Assembly (NCBI GenBank): GCA_022790975.1
Contig: JAAVYF010000043.1
Span: 23,128 to 87,127, forward strand
Length of the DNA stretch: 64,000 bases
Direction: 5' to 3'
Source: Clostridia bacterium
GTDB taxonomy: Bacteria; Bacillota; Clostridia; TANB77; CAG-508
Notes under the pieces: generated by a model
Told to the model about the DNA's origin: nothing
Databases searched by the model: none
Seen by the model: the letters and a program-made list of their open reading frames with translations, nothing else
Made by a program: the position numbers and the translations under genes
Shown: in pieces, positions 32,243 through 41,948 of the stretch
How positions within the stretch are numbered: position 1 is the first letter of the stretch
Layout of the letters: every line of letters begins with the position of its first letter

Positions 32243-32798
32243 TTGAAGGCAACAGGAGTAGTTAGAAGAATTGATGATTTAGGTAGAGTTGTAATTCCAA
32301 AAGAAATTAGAAAAGTCCTTCGCATAAAAGAGGGTGACCCTTTGGAAATCTTTACAGATAAAGAAGGAGAAGTGATACTTAAAAAATATTCTCCAATAGG
32401 AGAGCTTTCTGAATTTGCTAACACTTATGCAGATACTATTGCAAAAACAACAGGTCATATAGCTTGCATAACAGATAAAGATACAGTAATTGCAGTATCT
32501 GGTGGTTCTAAAAAAGATTTTTTAGAAAAGAATTTAAGTAAAGAATTAGAAGAAGTAATAGAAAATAAAGAAGTTTTTAAAAGCAAAGAAAATAATGAAA
32601 TTGCAATACCAGTAACAGAAGGCGAAGGCAGACAAAGAATCTATAATTCTCAAGTTATATATCCAATAATTTCTGATGGAGATGTAATTCGGAAGCGTAA
32701 TTTTAATGGCAAAAGATGCATCTAAGCAAATGGGAGAACCTGAATATAAAGTTGCTCAATCTGCAGCTGGATTTTTAGGAAATCATTTAGAAATATAA
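32243..32798 (+). CDS. spoVT: stage V sporulation protein T, requires +1 recoding at CGGA (32690)
   Basis: TTG start after GGAGGG; LKATGVVRRIDDLGRVVIPKEIRKVLRIKEGDPLEIF; GAF part completed in +1 frame; recoded length 184 aa. Confidence 0.93.
32690..32693 (+). other. +1 recoding site CGGA (spoVT)
   Basis: ATT-C-GGA-AGC = I-G-S (GDVIGSVILMAKD). Confidence 0.9.
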
Positions 32799-32811
32799 AA
32801 TAAAAATAAGA

Positions 32812-32876
32812 GTAAAAAAGCACCAATTTAGTATGATGGCTGTTTGAAACACACATACAAATTAGGTGCTTTTTGT
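32812..32876 (+). terminator. long-loop terminator after spoVT
   Basis: AAAAAGCACCAATTT...AAATTAGGTGCTTTTT. Confidence 0.6.
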
Positions 32877-32969
32877 GGTTAATATTATATAAAATTTATG
32901 GGAAATATTGAAATTTATAATTTGATAATGATAGAATGATATAAAGTGTTAAAGAATGGAGAAAAAGAT

Positions 32970-33294
32970 ATGGAAGAATTTGATGAACCTAAGAAAATTA
33001 GTTTTATGAGTGTTATAAAAAAACAATAGGTGTAGTATTTATAATTTTTGAGATGGTAGTATTAGTATATTTTGTAAATGCAATAATAAATATAATTATA
33101 TAAGATTTGCAGCTTTAAAAGAAATAGAATCAAATATGCCATTAGAAATAACACCTACGCCAGATATAGTTATAAGAATTGTAATGACATATAAAGGTTT
33201 AGAAAAGCCAATTAAATTGGAAGAACAAAAATTAACAACACCTAATAGAATAGGATTTGTAGCAGTTGAGTGGGGTGGAACTGAAATAAAATAA
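32970..33294 (+). pseudogene. frameshifted conserved hypothetical (non-CGG disruptions)
   Basis: MEEFDEPKKISFMSVIKKQ* then TIGVVFIIFEMVVLVYFVNAII and RFAALKEIESNMPLEITPTPDIVIRIVMTYKGLEKP...VAVEWGGTEIK in different frames; first break at an A7 run. Confidence 0.6.
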
Positions 33295-33485
33295 TATAAA
33301 AATAGAAGCGGTTTAATTTTATTGTAAATAGCGAAATAACAGTGATAAAGAAAAAAGTTAAATGCAATTTTGAAAAGTAAATGTAAGTGATAAAGAAAAA
33401 AGAGTAAATTTTCGTTAAAGTTGAAATACATATTTTTTTATGTTATAATATATCTGTATGGATAAAGGTAAAGGAGTGAAAGCCT

Positions 33486-34238
33486 ATGAGTAAATTTGGA
33501 AAAGGAAAAAGATATGCAGATATTTTAACTATTCTTTTAGTAATAATAATAATAGCAATAATTGGATTGCTAGGATATTTTGGATATAAAGCTGTAAATA
33601 AAAAAACTATAGAAACAAATGCAAACAATGCTCTTGAAGAATTTAAGAAAAATACACCAGTAATAACACCAGATAAAAAAGAGCCAGATAATGAGGTATC
33701 TAATACAGAGGCTCCTGTTGATATGAGTAATATAATTAGTAATACAACTCAACAGCCACAACAACCACAAGAGCCAAAACCGTCAGCACAAAAAAAGAAA
33801 ACATATCTTGGAAATTATGAGATAAAAGGAACAATAAATATTCCAAAAACTAAAATAGAATATGTAATTCTTGAGAAGGTTACACCAGATTCTCTTAATA
33901 AATCTGTTGCAATTCTTGATATTGTTTCATCATCAGAAATGAGTGAAAAAGTTACAGATTTAAATGTTCCTGGAACAAATGCATTTATATTAGGTCATAA
34001 CTATAGAAATGGAATGTTCTTTTCAGATAATGATAAATTATCTAAAGGTGATAAAATAAAAATAACAGACCAAACAGGATTAACAGTAACTTATACAATT
34101 TATGAGATGTTTTATACTACATCAAGTGATACTAGCTTTTTGCAAAGAGATGTAGATATTAACACAAGAGAAATAACACTTCAAACTTGTAATGATGATT
34201 CATCACAGAGATTAATTATTCAAGCAAGGGATAATTAA
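33486..34238 (+). CDS. sortase (second copy)
   Basis: N-terminal TM, AFILGHNYRNGMFF, ITLQTCNDDSSQRLIIQAR. Confidence 0.88.
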   Translation: MSKFGKGKRYADILTILLVIIIIAIIGLLGYFGYKAVNKKTIETNANNALEEFKKNTPVITPDKKEPDNEVSNTEAPVDMSNIISNTTQQPQQPQEPKPSAQKKKTYLGNYEIKGTINIPKTKIEYVILEKVTPDSLNKSVAILDIVSSSEMSEKVTDLNVPGTNAFILGHNYRNGMFFSDNDKLSKGDKIKITDQTGLTVTYTIYEMFYTTSSDTSFLQRDVDINTREITLQTCNDDSSQRLIIQARDN

Positions 34239-34291
34239 AAAATATTAATGTAAGTTCTTTAATAGAATTTTTACATAACTATTGATATAAG

Positions 34292-34354
34292 TAAAAAAGA
34301 ATAGCTTTATGGAAACTGCTGAAAAAGTAGTACCAAATTAGCTATTCTTTTTTG
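34292..34354 (+). terminator. terminator with branched loop after sortase
   Basis: AAAAAAGAATAGCT...AGCTATTCTTTTTT. Confidence 0.65.
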
Positions 34355-34435
34355 ATATGTATTAATTTCGGTTATTTTCAAACCAACTATTGACAAAGAA
34401 CAAAAAAATATCAAGTACATAAAATACTTGATATT

Positions 34436-34521
34436 TGGTGGGCAGGGCTGGATTCGAACCAGCGTACGCTCTCGCGGCCAGATTTACAGTCTGGTGCCAT
34501 TAACCACTCGACCACCTACCC
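34436..34521 (-). tRNA. tRNA-Tyr (GTA)
   Basis: Cloverleaf by eye: GGGTAGG...CTGTAAA anticodon loop...GGTTCGAATCC...CCTGCCCACCA. Confidence 0.93.
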
Positions 34522-34529
34522 ATTAAAAA

Positions 34530-34606
34530 TGGTGCTCCCTCAAGGATTCGAACCTTGGACCCACCGGTTATGAGCCGGTTGCTCTGACCAACTGAGCTAA
34601 GGGAGC
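34530..34606 (-). tRNA. tRNA with CAT anticodon, probably elongator Met
   Basis: GCTCCCTTAGCTCAGTTGG...CTCATAA...GGTTCGAATCC...AGGGAGCACCA. Confidence 0.92.
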
Positions 34607-34984
34607 ATATTTAATTTTATGTCGTTCCTAACGACAAGAATTATTATAAACTAAACTTTTTAATATGTCAATACTTTTTTTAAAAACCATATAGATTTTC
34701 GATATTTTAGGTTACTATTTAGCTTTATGAGTAAATTTTAAATTTAATTATTAATATTTAATTTTTAAGCTTTTTTGATTATATAAGATAGTATTTTTAG
34801 GTATATATCTGAATAGCAACGATTTTATAAAATTTGTATAAATAAAATTAAATTAAATGAAAAAAATATAAGTTAAAGTTAAAAAAGTTGCTTTTTTCTT
34901 GAATATTGTTTTGGATTAATATATAATATTAAATATTAAAATAAATTATAATACGAATTAAAATTTGATAGGAAAAGTAATAAA

Positions 34985-35764
34985 ATGAAAAATAATATAT
35001 TATCATCAGAATCAAATAAATATGCAGTAAAATTAAGCAATTTTGAAGGTCCTCTTGATTTACTTGTATTTTTAATAGATAAAGATAAAGTTGATATTTA
35101 TGATATTTCCATAGATAAAATAGCAGACCAATATATGGAATATTTAAATGAACAGGAACGTTTAAATCTTGAAATTGCAAGCGAATTTTTAGTTATGGCT
35201 TCAACTCTTCTTTTAATAAAATCTAAAGGCTTACTTCCAAAACAAGTAGAAGATGAAGCTGAAATTACAGAAGAAGAACTAATTAGAAGAATTATTGAAT
35301 ATAAAAAATATAAAGAAATTTGTAAAACATTAAAATTAAAATTTGAAGAATATTCAAAAAGAATTTTTAAATTTCCAGAAACAATTGAACTTCCAAAGCA
35401 AAATTTAGAAATTACATATACAGAAAATGATATTGTAAGGGCTTATAAAAAATTACTTCAAAAAAATACTGATAAAAAAAATGAATATGCTAGTAATATT
35501 AAAAAAATTGCTGTTTCAGATGAATATAGTGTTGCAGATAAAGTAAAGGAAATTTATAAAGAACTTATTATAAAGCCAAAATTTGTATTTGGAAATAGAT
35601 TTTCACTTAAAGAAAAACCAAAAGCAGAAGTTGTTACAGCATTTACAGGAGTTTTAGAACTTAGCAGAAGAAGTAAAATTTTAACCAATCAAGAAGAACT
35701 TTTTGGAGATATAGTTATTTCTAAAAGAAAAAGAGGAGCAAATATTGATGAGGTTATTCTTTAA
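34985..35764 (+). CDS. scpA: segregation and condensation protein A
   Basis: VKLSNFEGPLDLLVFLIDKDKVDIYDISIDKIADQYMEYL. Confidence 0.95.
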   Translation: MKNNILSSESNKYAVKLSNFEGPLDLLVFLIDKDKVDIYDISIDKIADQYMEYLNEQERLNLEIASEFLVMASTLLLIKSKGLLPKQVEDEAEITEEELIRRIIEYKKYKEICKTLKLKFEEYSKRIFKFPETIELPKQNLEITYTENDIVRAYKKLLQKNTDKKNEYASNIKKIAVSDEYSVADKVKEIYKELIIKPKFVFGNRFSLKEKPKAEVVTAFTGVLELSRRSKILTNQEELFGDIVISKRKRGANIDEVIL

Positions 35765-35820
35765 AAATAGTATAAATTAGAATATAAAGGAAAAACTAAC
35801 CATAAAACAAGGAGAATAGT

Positions 35821-36432
35821 ATGTGGTTAGTTTTTGTTTTTTTTATTTTTGTAATAATTGGATTGCTTTTATCAAATATTAATTTGGTTATAAGAAAAAT
35901 AATTTTTGATGAAAAACATCATGAATTTAATATAGATATTAATTTTTTGTTTTTTAAGATTATTAGAATTTTTTCAATTCATTTTGATATGAATGGAGTT
36001 TATTTCTTAAACAAAAAAATTTCATATAAAAAAATTATCACATCAGAAAAATTTAAAACTTTGAAATTAGATGTTAAAAAAACAGAAGTAAATGAATTTA
36101 TTCAAATATTAAAAGAACTTAAAATAAAAATAAATAAGGCAAAGTTTTCATTAAAAATAGGAGCAGAAGATATATTTTTAACAAGTTTATTAGTGGTAAT
36201 TATTTCTAGTTTTATTTCAATTCTCTTTAGAATAAAATTTATTGAGTTTAATTTAAAAAATATTAATTATCATATACTACCTGAATTTAATAAGTTTAAA
36301 ATTCAATTTGATGGAAATATAACTATAAGTTTAAGTGTTTTTCTTATTATAAAAATAATTTTAAAAAATTTATATGAAAAGAAAAAGCACAATTCCAAGA
36401 TACTTCCAAAATCAATTAGAATAGAAAATTAA
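35821..36432 (+). CDS. DUF2953-like membrane protein
   Basis: Position between scpA and ytfJ, N-terminal TM; family call mostly from synteny. Confidence 0.5.
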   Translation: MWLVFVFFIFVIIGLLLSNINLVIRKIIFDEKHHEFNIDINFLFFKIIRIFSIHFDMNGVYFLNKKISYKKIITSEKFKTLKLDVKKTEVNEFIQILKELKIKINKAKFSLKIGAEDIFLTSLLVVIISSFISILFRIKFIEFNLKNINYHILPEFNKFKIQFDGNITISLSVFLIIKIILKNLYEKKKHNSKILPKSIRIEN

Positions 36433-36477
36433 AAAAAGCACATACTAACAAAAAATATTTGAAAGGAGATTTCAAAA

Positions 36478-36980
36478 ATGAGTGAACATCCAATAGAAGG
36501 TCTTATGAGAACTGCTATGAATAGTATTCAAGATATGGTTGATGTAAATACTATAATTGGCGAGCCAATTGAAACTGCTGGAGATATTATGATTATTCCA
36601 ATTTCTAAAGTTTGTTTTGGTTTTGCTGCTGGTCGGAAGTGAGTTTAATACAGAAACTTTAGATGAATATAAGAAAAAGGAGAAGGAAGAAGAAATGCAA
36701 TACCGTCTACCATTTGGAGGTGGAAGCGGGGCTCGGTGTTACAATTAATCCAGTTGCTTTTTTAGTTATTAATAAAGAAAATATAAAACTAATGCCAATT
36801 AATCATAGTTCAACATTTGATAAACTTGCAGATTATATTCCAGATATTTTATCAAAATTTTCAAAAAAAGATAAAGATAAAAGTAATGAAGAAGAAAAAG
36901 AAGATAAAGTTACTAATATAGAAGTAACAGCAGAAGTTCAAAAAGAAGATTTTAGCAATGATTATTTAGAAGATGAATAA
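36478..36980 (+). CDS. ytfJ: sporulation protein YtfJ, requires two +1 recoding events
   Basis: MSEHPIEGLMRTAMNSIQDMVDVNTIIGEPIETAGDIMIIPISKVCFGFAAGGSEF...LPFGGGSGAGVTINPVAFLVI; reconstructed by skipping two Cs; 166 aa. Confidence 0.95.
36634..36637 (+). other. +1 recoding site CGGA (ytfJ #1)
   Basis: GGT-C-GGA-AGT = G-G-S (conserved AGGSEF). Confidence 0.93.
36734..36737 (+). other. +1 recoding site CGGT (ytfJ #2)
   Basis: GCT-C-GGT-GTT = A-G-V (conserved GGGSGAGV). Confidence 0.93.
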
Positions 36981-36987
36981 TAAATTA

Positions 36988-37038
36988 AAAAAAATCCAAT
37001 AATAGTTTGTTTAATTACTATTATTGGATTTTTTTTAA
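36988..37038. terminator. bidirectional terminator
   Basis: AAAAAATCCAATAATAG...CTATTATTGGATTTTTT. Confidence 0.8.
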
Positions 37039-37090
37039 TGAAAATTATATTTTATTAATAGTTATAAAAATTAATTAATTTATTTGTAAA

Positions 37091-38272
37091 TTATTTTGAT
37101 AAATCTTTTACAATACAAGGTACAATCATTTCATTTTCTGTAAATCCACAATGTGTTGATAATTTATCGGATTTTGGTTTAGATAGATTAGTTTCTAGTT
37201 TTATAATAGAGCCAGAAATTGATACTGCAACAAAATCTCCTATAAAATCATCTATTTTTTTATGTGGAGTTCCAAAACCTAATAGATGTTTTTCTTCTAG
37301 AAATTCTTTTTTAGTAAATAATAGAAATTCATTCTTAAATTTATTGTTAAATTTATTTGCAAATTCTTCTTTATAGCCATCTTTGATCCAAAAAGTAACA
37401 GCTCTAGATTCAAGAGAAGGAGGCATTATAAAAAGCTCATTTAAATCTCCTAAATCAATAGATGAATAGCATTTATCAATATCATTATGTCCGTGATCTG
37501 CAGATATAATTAATAAAGTATCACTATTTTCTAAATTCTTGCTCATAGCTTCAATTTCTTTTTGAGCTTCTAATACAAAGTCTTTTACTTGAGTAGAACT
37601 ACAACCAAATTTATGTAAAATTGTATCAGGATGGTCAGTATAAGCCAAAATGAAGTTTTTATCTTTATTTGAACATAAAGCTTCAATTGTACTACATATA
37701 TCGTAAATAGAGTTTGCTTTTATTGATTTTGGAGCTCTGCTATCACAATGCGAAGGCGATATATCATATACTTTAACATCTTCAGAAGACTCTTTAATTT
37801 GATCATAAACTGTTTTATAAGATACTAAATCAAAAACATCAATTCTAGAAGTTTTTGAATATGATTCACCAGTATATGAATCTGTTCTAGGAAACATATC
37901 TAAATTTCTTCCGAGTTCTTTAAAATATTGGGACCAAGCAATCCATCCAGTTTCAATTGGAGGTTTTCCAGAATAAAATGTATTTAGTACAGCAGTTGTT
38001 GTTGAAGGACATAAAGATGTTATATCATCAATTTTGTTTTTCCAAAAAAATCCATTTGTATCTATAGATTTTAATAGGTTTCTTCCCATACCATCTAAAA
38101 TTAAAAATGCAACATTTTTGTAATCTTTTTTGAGATATGAAGATAAACAATTTAATCCATTATAATTAGTTTTAACATTGTAGTATTTTAAAATTGAATT
38201 TATTAAATTTAATACACTGTGTTCATAGTCTGGAAAAATGATTTTATTATTCATGAAATTGTGATAATTCAA
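37091..38272 (-). CDS. alkaline phosphatase superfamily / nucleotide pyrophosphatase-like protein
   Basis: VAFLILDGMGRNLL, PSTTTAVLNTFYSGKPPIETGW, ADHGHNDI. Confidence 0.85.
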   Translation of the reverse strand: MNYHNFMNNKIIFPDYEHSVLNLINSILKYYNVKTNYNGLNCLSSYLKKDYKNVAFLILDGMGRNLLKSIDTNGFFWKNKIDDITSLCPSTTTAVLNTFYSGKPPIETGWIAWSQYFKELGRNLDMFPRTDSYTGESYSKTSRIDVFDLVSYKTVYDQIKESSEDVKVYDISPSHCDSRAPKSIKANSIYDICSTIEALCSNKDKNFILAYTDHPDTILHKFGCSSTQVKDFVLEAQKEIEAMSKNLENSDTLLIISADHGHNDIDKCYSSIDLGDLNELFIMPPSLESRAVTFWIKDGYKEEFANKFNNKFKNEFLLFTKKEFLEEKHLLGFGTPHKKIDDFIGDFVAVSISGSIIKLETNLSKPKSDKLSTHCGFTENEMIVPCIVKDLSK

Positions 38273-38686
38273 ATATTTAGCTTTGAATATTTGAATTATA
38301 TCTCCTTTATTATATTTAGGTTTTTAATAAAGGTTTTACCTATAAACCTATGTTACTGTAAATGATATTTTATATGATTTTAAAATAGAATATTGCTAAA
38401 CTTTCCAAAAGTATTAATTTTATTATTAAAAGTTATATCATAGATTTAAACTATTATCAATAATGAAGTTATGAATATTTTATATAAAATGCACATTGTA
38501 AACATAAAAACATAATTAAAAATAAAATAAATGGTTATTTAAATTTATGTTTTTGGTTACATAATTTTTAAATAAAAGTTTATAAAATTAATATTATTTT
38601 TTATAGAAATACTAAAAATTTATATAAATTAAGCGGGCCAAGACAATCTAATAGATAGATTTATCTTGACCCACTCTTTAGAAAAA

Positions 38687-39082
38687 TTACTCGTTATCGA
38701 TACGATATACGCTCTTTACCGTAACGACCACCTCATTTGGCATGCCGGCTACATAGCTAGCCATGTCACAGAAGTGAGCTTCGTGCTTGGAATTTTCCCA
38801 CAGCTGCTGGACCAGTTCATCGCTTACAAGAGATGACGGAAGCGGTTCGTTCCACATGACTCTCATTACACGGGCCAGGCATTCGCCGTCGCTGGAAATT
38901 ACATCTCCAGAAAAAGCGAGCTGAAGCTTGTTGTCGAAGGTTACCAGCCGAAAAGCCAGTTCTGCTTTATGCCAACCGCTCTTTAATGATATTGAGCAGT
39001 TATCTGCATTGTATGCTGTACAGGTTACCTTCTTTCCCCGAAAAGCCTTGATTTTTCGAGAAAATTTAAATTTCTCAAACAT
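38687..39082 (-). CDS. orphan protein in GC-rich insert; contains two ordinary in-frame CGG(Arg) codons
   Basis: Complete ORF with RBS-like AGGAGA upstream; GC and codon usage clearly unlike flanks; no recognised domain. Confidence 0.6.
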   Translation of the reverse strand: MFEKFKFSRKIKAFRGKKVTCTAYNADNCSISLKSGWHKAELAFRLVTFDNKLQLAFSGDVISSDGECLARVMRVMWNEPLPSSLVSDELVQQLWENSKHEAHFCDMASYVAGMPNEVVVTVKSVYRIDNE

Positions 39083-39221
39083 AGTAATTCTCCTTTCATA
39101 CTTGTGCTTATAACATCATTTTACATAAACATATTAACATAATGTAAAATTATTGTCAAGTAAAAAATAGTGCCAAGCTTTATATAAAATTAATTAATAA
39201 TCAGTCAAAATTAAATGGCAA

Positions 39222-39249
39222 TGCCCCGCCAGGAAGCCTTGGCGGGGCA
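39222..39249. terminator. GC-rich hairpin at edge of foreign segment
   Basis: TGCCCCGCC-AGGAAGCCTT-GGCGGGGCA. Confidence 0.7.
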
Positions 39250-39271
39250 GAAACAGAAAATAACTCCTATA

Positions 39272-39457
39272 TTACTGTATTGGTTTGGGCGTTGCACCAT
39301 TTTCCCATTCTTCGATGGAACAGCCGAAGCTACTGAAATCAATGGTTGTTCCATCTTTAAATGTGTGCTTGGATGGATATAAATTCATCCATGAATTTCC
39401 TTTATAATATGTCAAATCAACTAGACATTTTATGTTAATTTGATGTTTTATAAACAA
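39272..39457 (-). CDS. small orphan ORF
   Basis: 61 aa, MFIKHQINIKCLVDLTYYKGNSWMNLYPSKHTF...; downstream GC-rich hairpin. Confidence 0.4.
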   Translation of the reverse strand: MFIKHQINIKCLVDLTYYKGNSWMNLYPSKHTFKDGTTIDFSSFGCSIEEWENGATPKPIQ

Positions 39458-39606
39458 ACATTTACATTAATATATGTTTGTTTTTTTATTAAATGAATAC
39501 GTATGATTTTAAAAATAAATGGATATATTACTTTTTTAGTATTATATTGTTGAAAAATAATATATAATGTGTTAAAATTTTTAAAACTTTTAATATGGAG
39601 GAGTAT

Positions 39607-40269
39607 ATGAATCAAGATTTAAAACAATATATAGAAAATAAGATATTTCCAATGTATGATAAATACTATTCACATGGAATGCTACATATTAATAATGTAA
39701 TTAATAATTGCTTGATGTTAGCAGATTATTATGATTTAGATAAAAATAAGGCATATGTAATTGCAGCTTATCATGATATTGGACTTAGTGTTGATAGAAA
39801 TAATCATGAAAAAGAGTCAGGAAAAATTTTTGCAAATGATATTGAAATGAAAAAATATTTTTCTAATTCTGAGCTTGAAGAAATGAAAGAGGCGATTGAA
39901 GACCATAGAGGCTCAAGAAAAGAAGCACCAAGAAATATATATGGAAAAATTCTTTCAGATTCAGATAGAGATTTTGATATTGAAATATTAGCCAAAAGGC
40001 AATTAGCCACTTCAATAAAAAATTTTCCAGAGTTAGTTACTTTTGAGGAACAATTTGAAAGATGTTATTCATATATGATTAAAAGAATAGAGGGTTTTGG
40101 ACATTTTAATTTATGGACTAATAACCCAGACTTGATGCAAAAAAGAGATGAATTTGAAAAAAATTATTTGAATAAAGAATATGTTAAAAAAATATATAGT
40201 AAGGAATGGCAAAGAATTTTGGCAGATGGTACAATGGAGAAAATAAAGAATTATTATTTAGATTATTAA
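39607..40269 (+). CDS. HD-domain hydrolase
   Basis: HGMLHINNVINNCL...AAYHDIGLSVDRNNHEKES...LSDSDRD. Confidence 0.85.
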   Translation: MNQDLKQYIENKIFPMYDKYYSHGMLHINNVINNCLMLADYYDLDKNKAYVIAAYHDIGLSVDRNNHEKESGKIFANDIEMKKYFSNSELEEMKEAIEDHRGSRKEAPRNIYGKILSDSDRDFDIEILAKRQLATSIKNFPELVTFEEQFERCYSYMIKRIEGFGHFNLWTNNPDLMQKRDEFEKNYLNKEYVKKIYSKEWQRILADGTMEKIKNYYLDY

Positions 40270-40358
40270 AAATAAATTTTCTTTAACAGCAGTTCTATAG
40301 AAGAACTGTGTTGATAATTAACTTACAAATAAAAAAGCTCACTTATGTAAAGATGAAT

Positions 40359-40403
40359 TGCACCCCAAAATTTGGACAAAAAAGTTTGAATTTTGGAGGT
40401 GCA
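40359..40403. mobile_element. possible solo IS3-family terminus/remnant hairpin
   Basis: TGCACCCCAAAATTTGGACAAAAAAGTTTGAATTTTGGAGGTGCA; resembles IS3/IS150-type ends; no transposase ORF present. Confidence 0.35.
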
Positions 40404-40544
40404 TTTTAGATATGAGTTTTTTTATCTATATATTAAATATATTTTTTTAAATTTTGATAAAAATGTTCAAATTTGTGTATGTTATTTTTTATTAAAGTTA
40501 TTTTTGTTTTTTAAATATTTTCTATAAAGAATTGATATATAAAA

Positions 40545-41342
40545 TTATCTTCGTGTTCTTTGATATTTTCTTTCCATTATATATAAATAAAAAAATAGTA
40601 TAAGTATAATAGAAATTATAATAGTTAGAAGAGCATATTTTATATCGTATTTTATATCATCTATAACACTAATCTCTTTATTTAGAAAAGGAAAGTCTTT
40701 TCTTTTATATTGAATTTTTATATTGTCATCTTTATTTATATTATTCCATATCAAATAATTATCTTTTTGTTTTTGAAATTTATTATTTTTTACTTTCGTT
40801 TTGTTCCATTTTAAAGTAATATTATCTAATTCCAAATTAATAAAAGAATATGGTGAAAAGTTATATGAACATTTTGTCCATGTTCTTTTTGGAGGAGTGT
40901 ATTTATTGATTGAATATTGAAAAGTAAATGTTTCTTCATAATTGTATTCTTTTGATAAAAAAACAATAATATATGGAGAATATACACCACTTATTCCAAG
41001 ATATTCACTAGAACTTATATTTTTTACATTATCACTTATGTTATTTATTTTTTCAAAATATCCATTACTATTATCAAGAGTGTTAATTTTGATGCAAGAT
41101 ATTGGCTTTTCGGAGTCTAAAACTTTACAAGTTATTTCATATCTTATATTCAAATAGTTATAGGTATTTTCATTTATTTTGGGGTCAATTGTTACAACAC
41201 AATTTTCTATGCTGTAATAATTAGTTGCTTCACATTTTCCTATACCAAAAAATAGAAGCCAAAATATAATAAATAGTATAAATATTTTACAAATTTTTAA
41301 GCTTCTTTTATTTTTTAATTTTATTGTTAAAGTTTTTTTCAC
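40545..41342 (-). CDS. predicted exported membrane-anchored protein
   Basis: N- and C-terminal TM segments; no recognised catalytic motif. Confidence 0.5.
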   Translation of the reverse strand: MKKTLTIKLKNKRSLKICKIFILFIIFWLLFFGIGKCEATNYYSIENCVVTIDPKINENTYNYLNIRYEITCKVLDSEKPISCIKINTLDNSNGYFEKINNISDNVKNISSSEYLGISGVYSPYIIVFLSKEYNYEETFTFQYSINKYTPPKRTWTKCSYNFSPYSFINLELDNITLKWNKTKVKNNKFQKQKDNYLIWNNINKDDNIKIQYKRKDFPFLNKEISVIDDIKYDIKYALLTIIISIILILFFYLYIMERKYQRTRR

Positions 41343-41634
41343 ATTTATTTCCTCACAAATTAATAATTGTTCGTGTAAATAGTATCATAGATTTATTGTT
41401 ATTTCAATCAAATCAATTTAATATTTATTTCAATTTTATAGTATGCTTTATTTGTATAATTTTTACTTTTCTAAGTTTATACAATTTCAATCATTCTTAG
41501 ATTTGAATGTTAGTGCAAAATAATTTCGGAGTAATAAAATAAAAAAATCTATATAATACCAATATAGTAACAAATATAGAAGTACAATAAAAAATGTCCT
41601 TATAAGATGTTAAATCCTATAAGAACATATAAAC

Positions 41635-41717
41635 TGGTGCCGATGGTGGGACTCGAACCCACATGATTTCTCGCAGCATTTTGAGTGCTGTGCGTATACC
41701 AATTTCGCCACATCGGC
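41635..41717 (-). tRNA. tRNA-Leu (CAA)
   Basis: GCCGATGTGGCGAAATTGGTATACGC...CTCAAAA...GGTTCGAGTCC...CATCGGCACCA. Confidence 0.92.
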
Positions 41718-41948
41718 TTGTATTTATTATTAATACTTAACTATTTTAGCACAAAAGATTTTTATTGTCTAGTAATTTTAGAATTATTAATTAAAATTTT
41801 TGTGTAATTTTAAAACTTAATATAGTTTGTTTAAAGAAGATATACAGTATGTAGTTTTTAATATTTAAATTACATTTAAGACATTGTAAAAACTAATAAA
41901 TTTTGTTATAATCATTATGAATTTTAAATAAATTTTATAGAGGAAAAT

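Noticed and set aside
34436-41717. One of the three tRNAs being the predicted quadruplet decoder
   Set aside because: Anticodons are GTA, CAT and CAA with ordinary 7-nt loops; none could read CGGN
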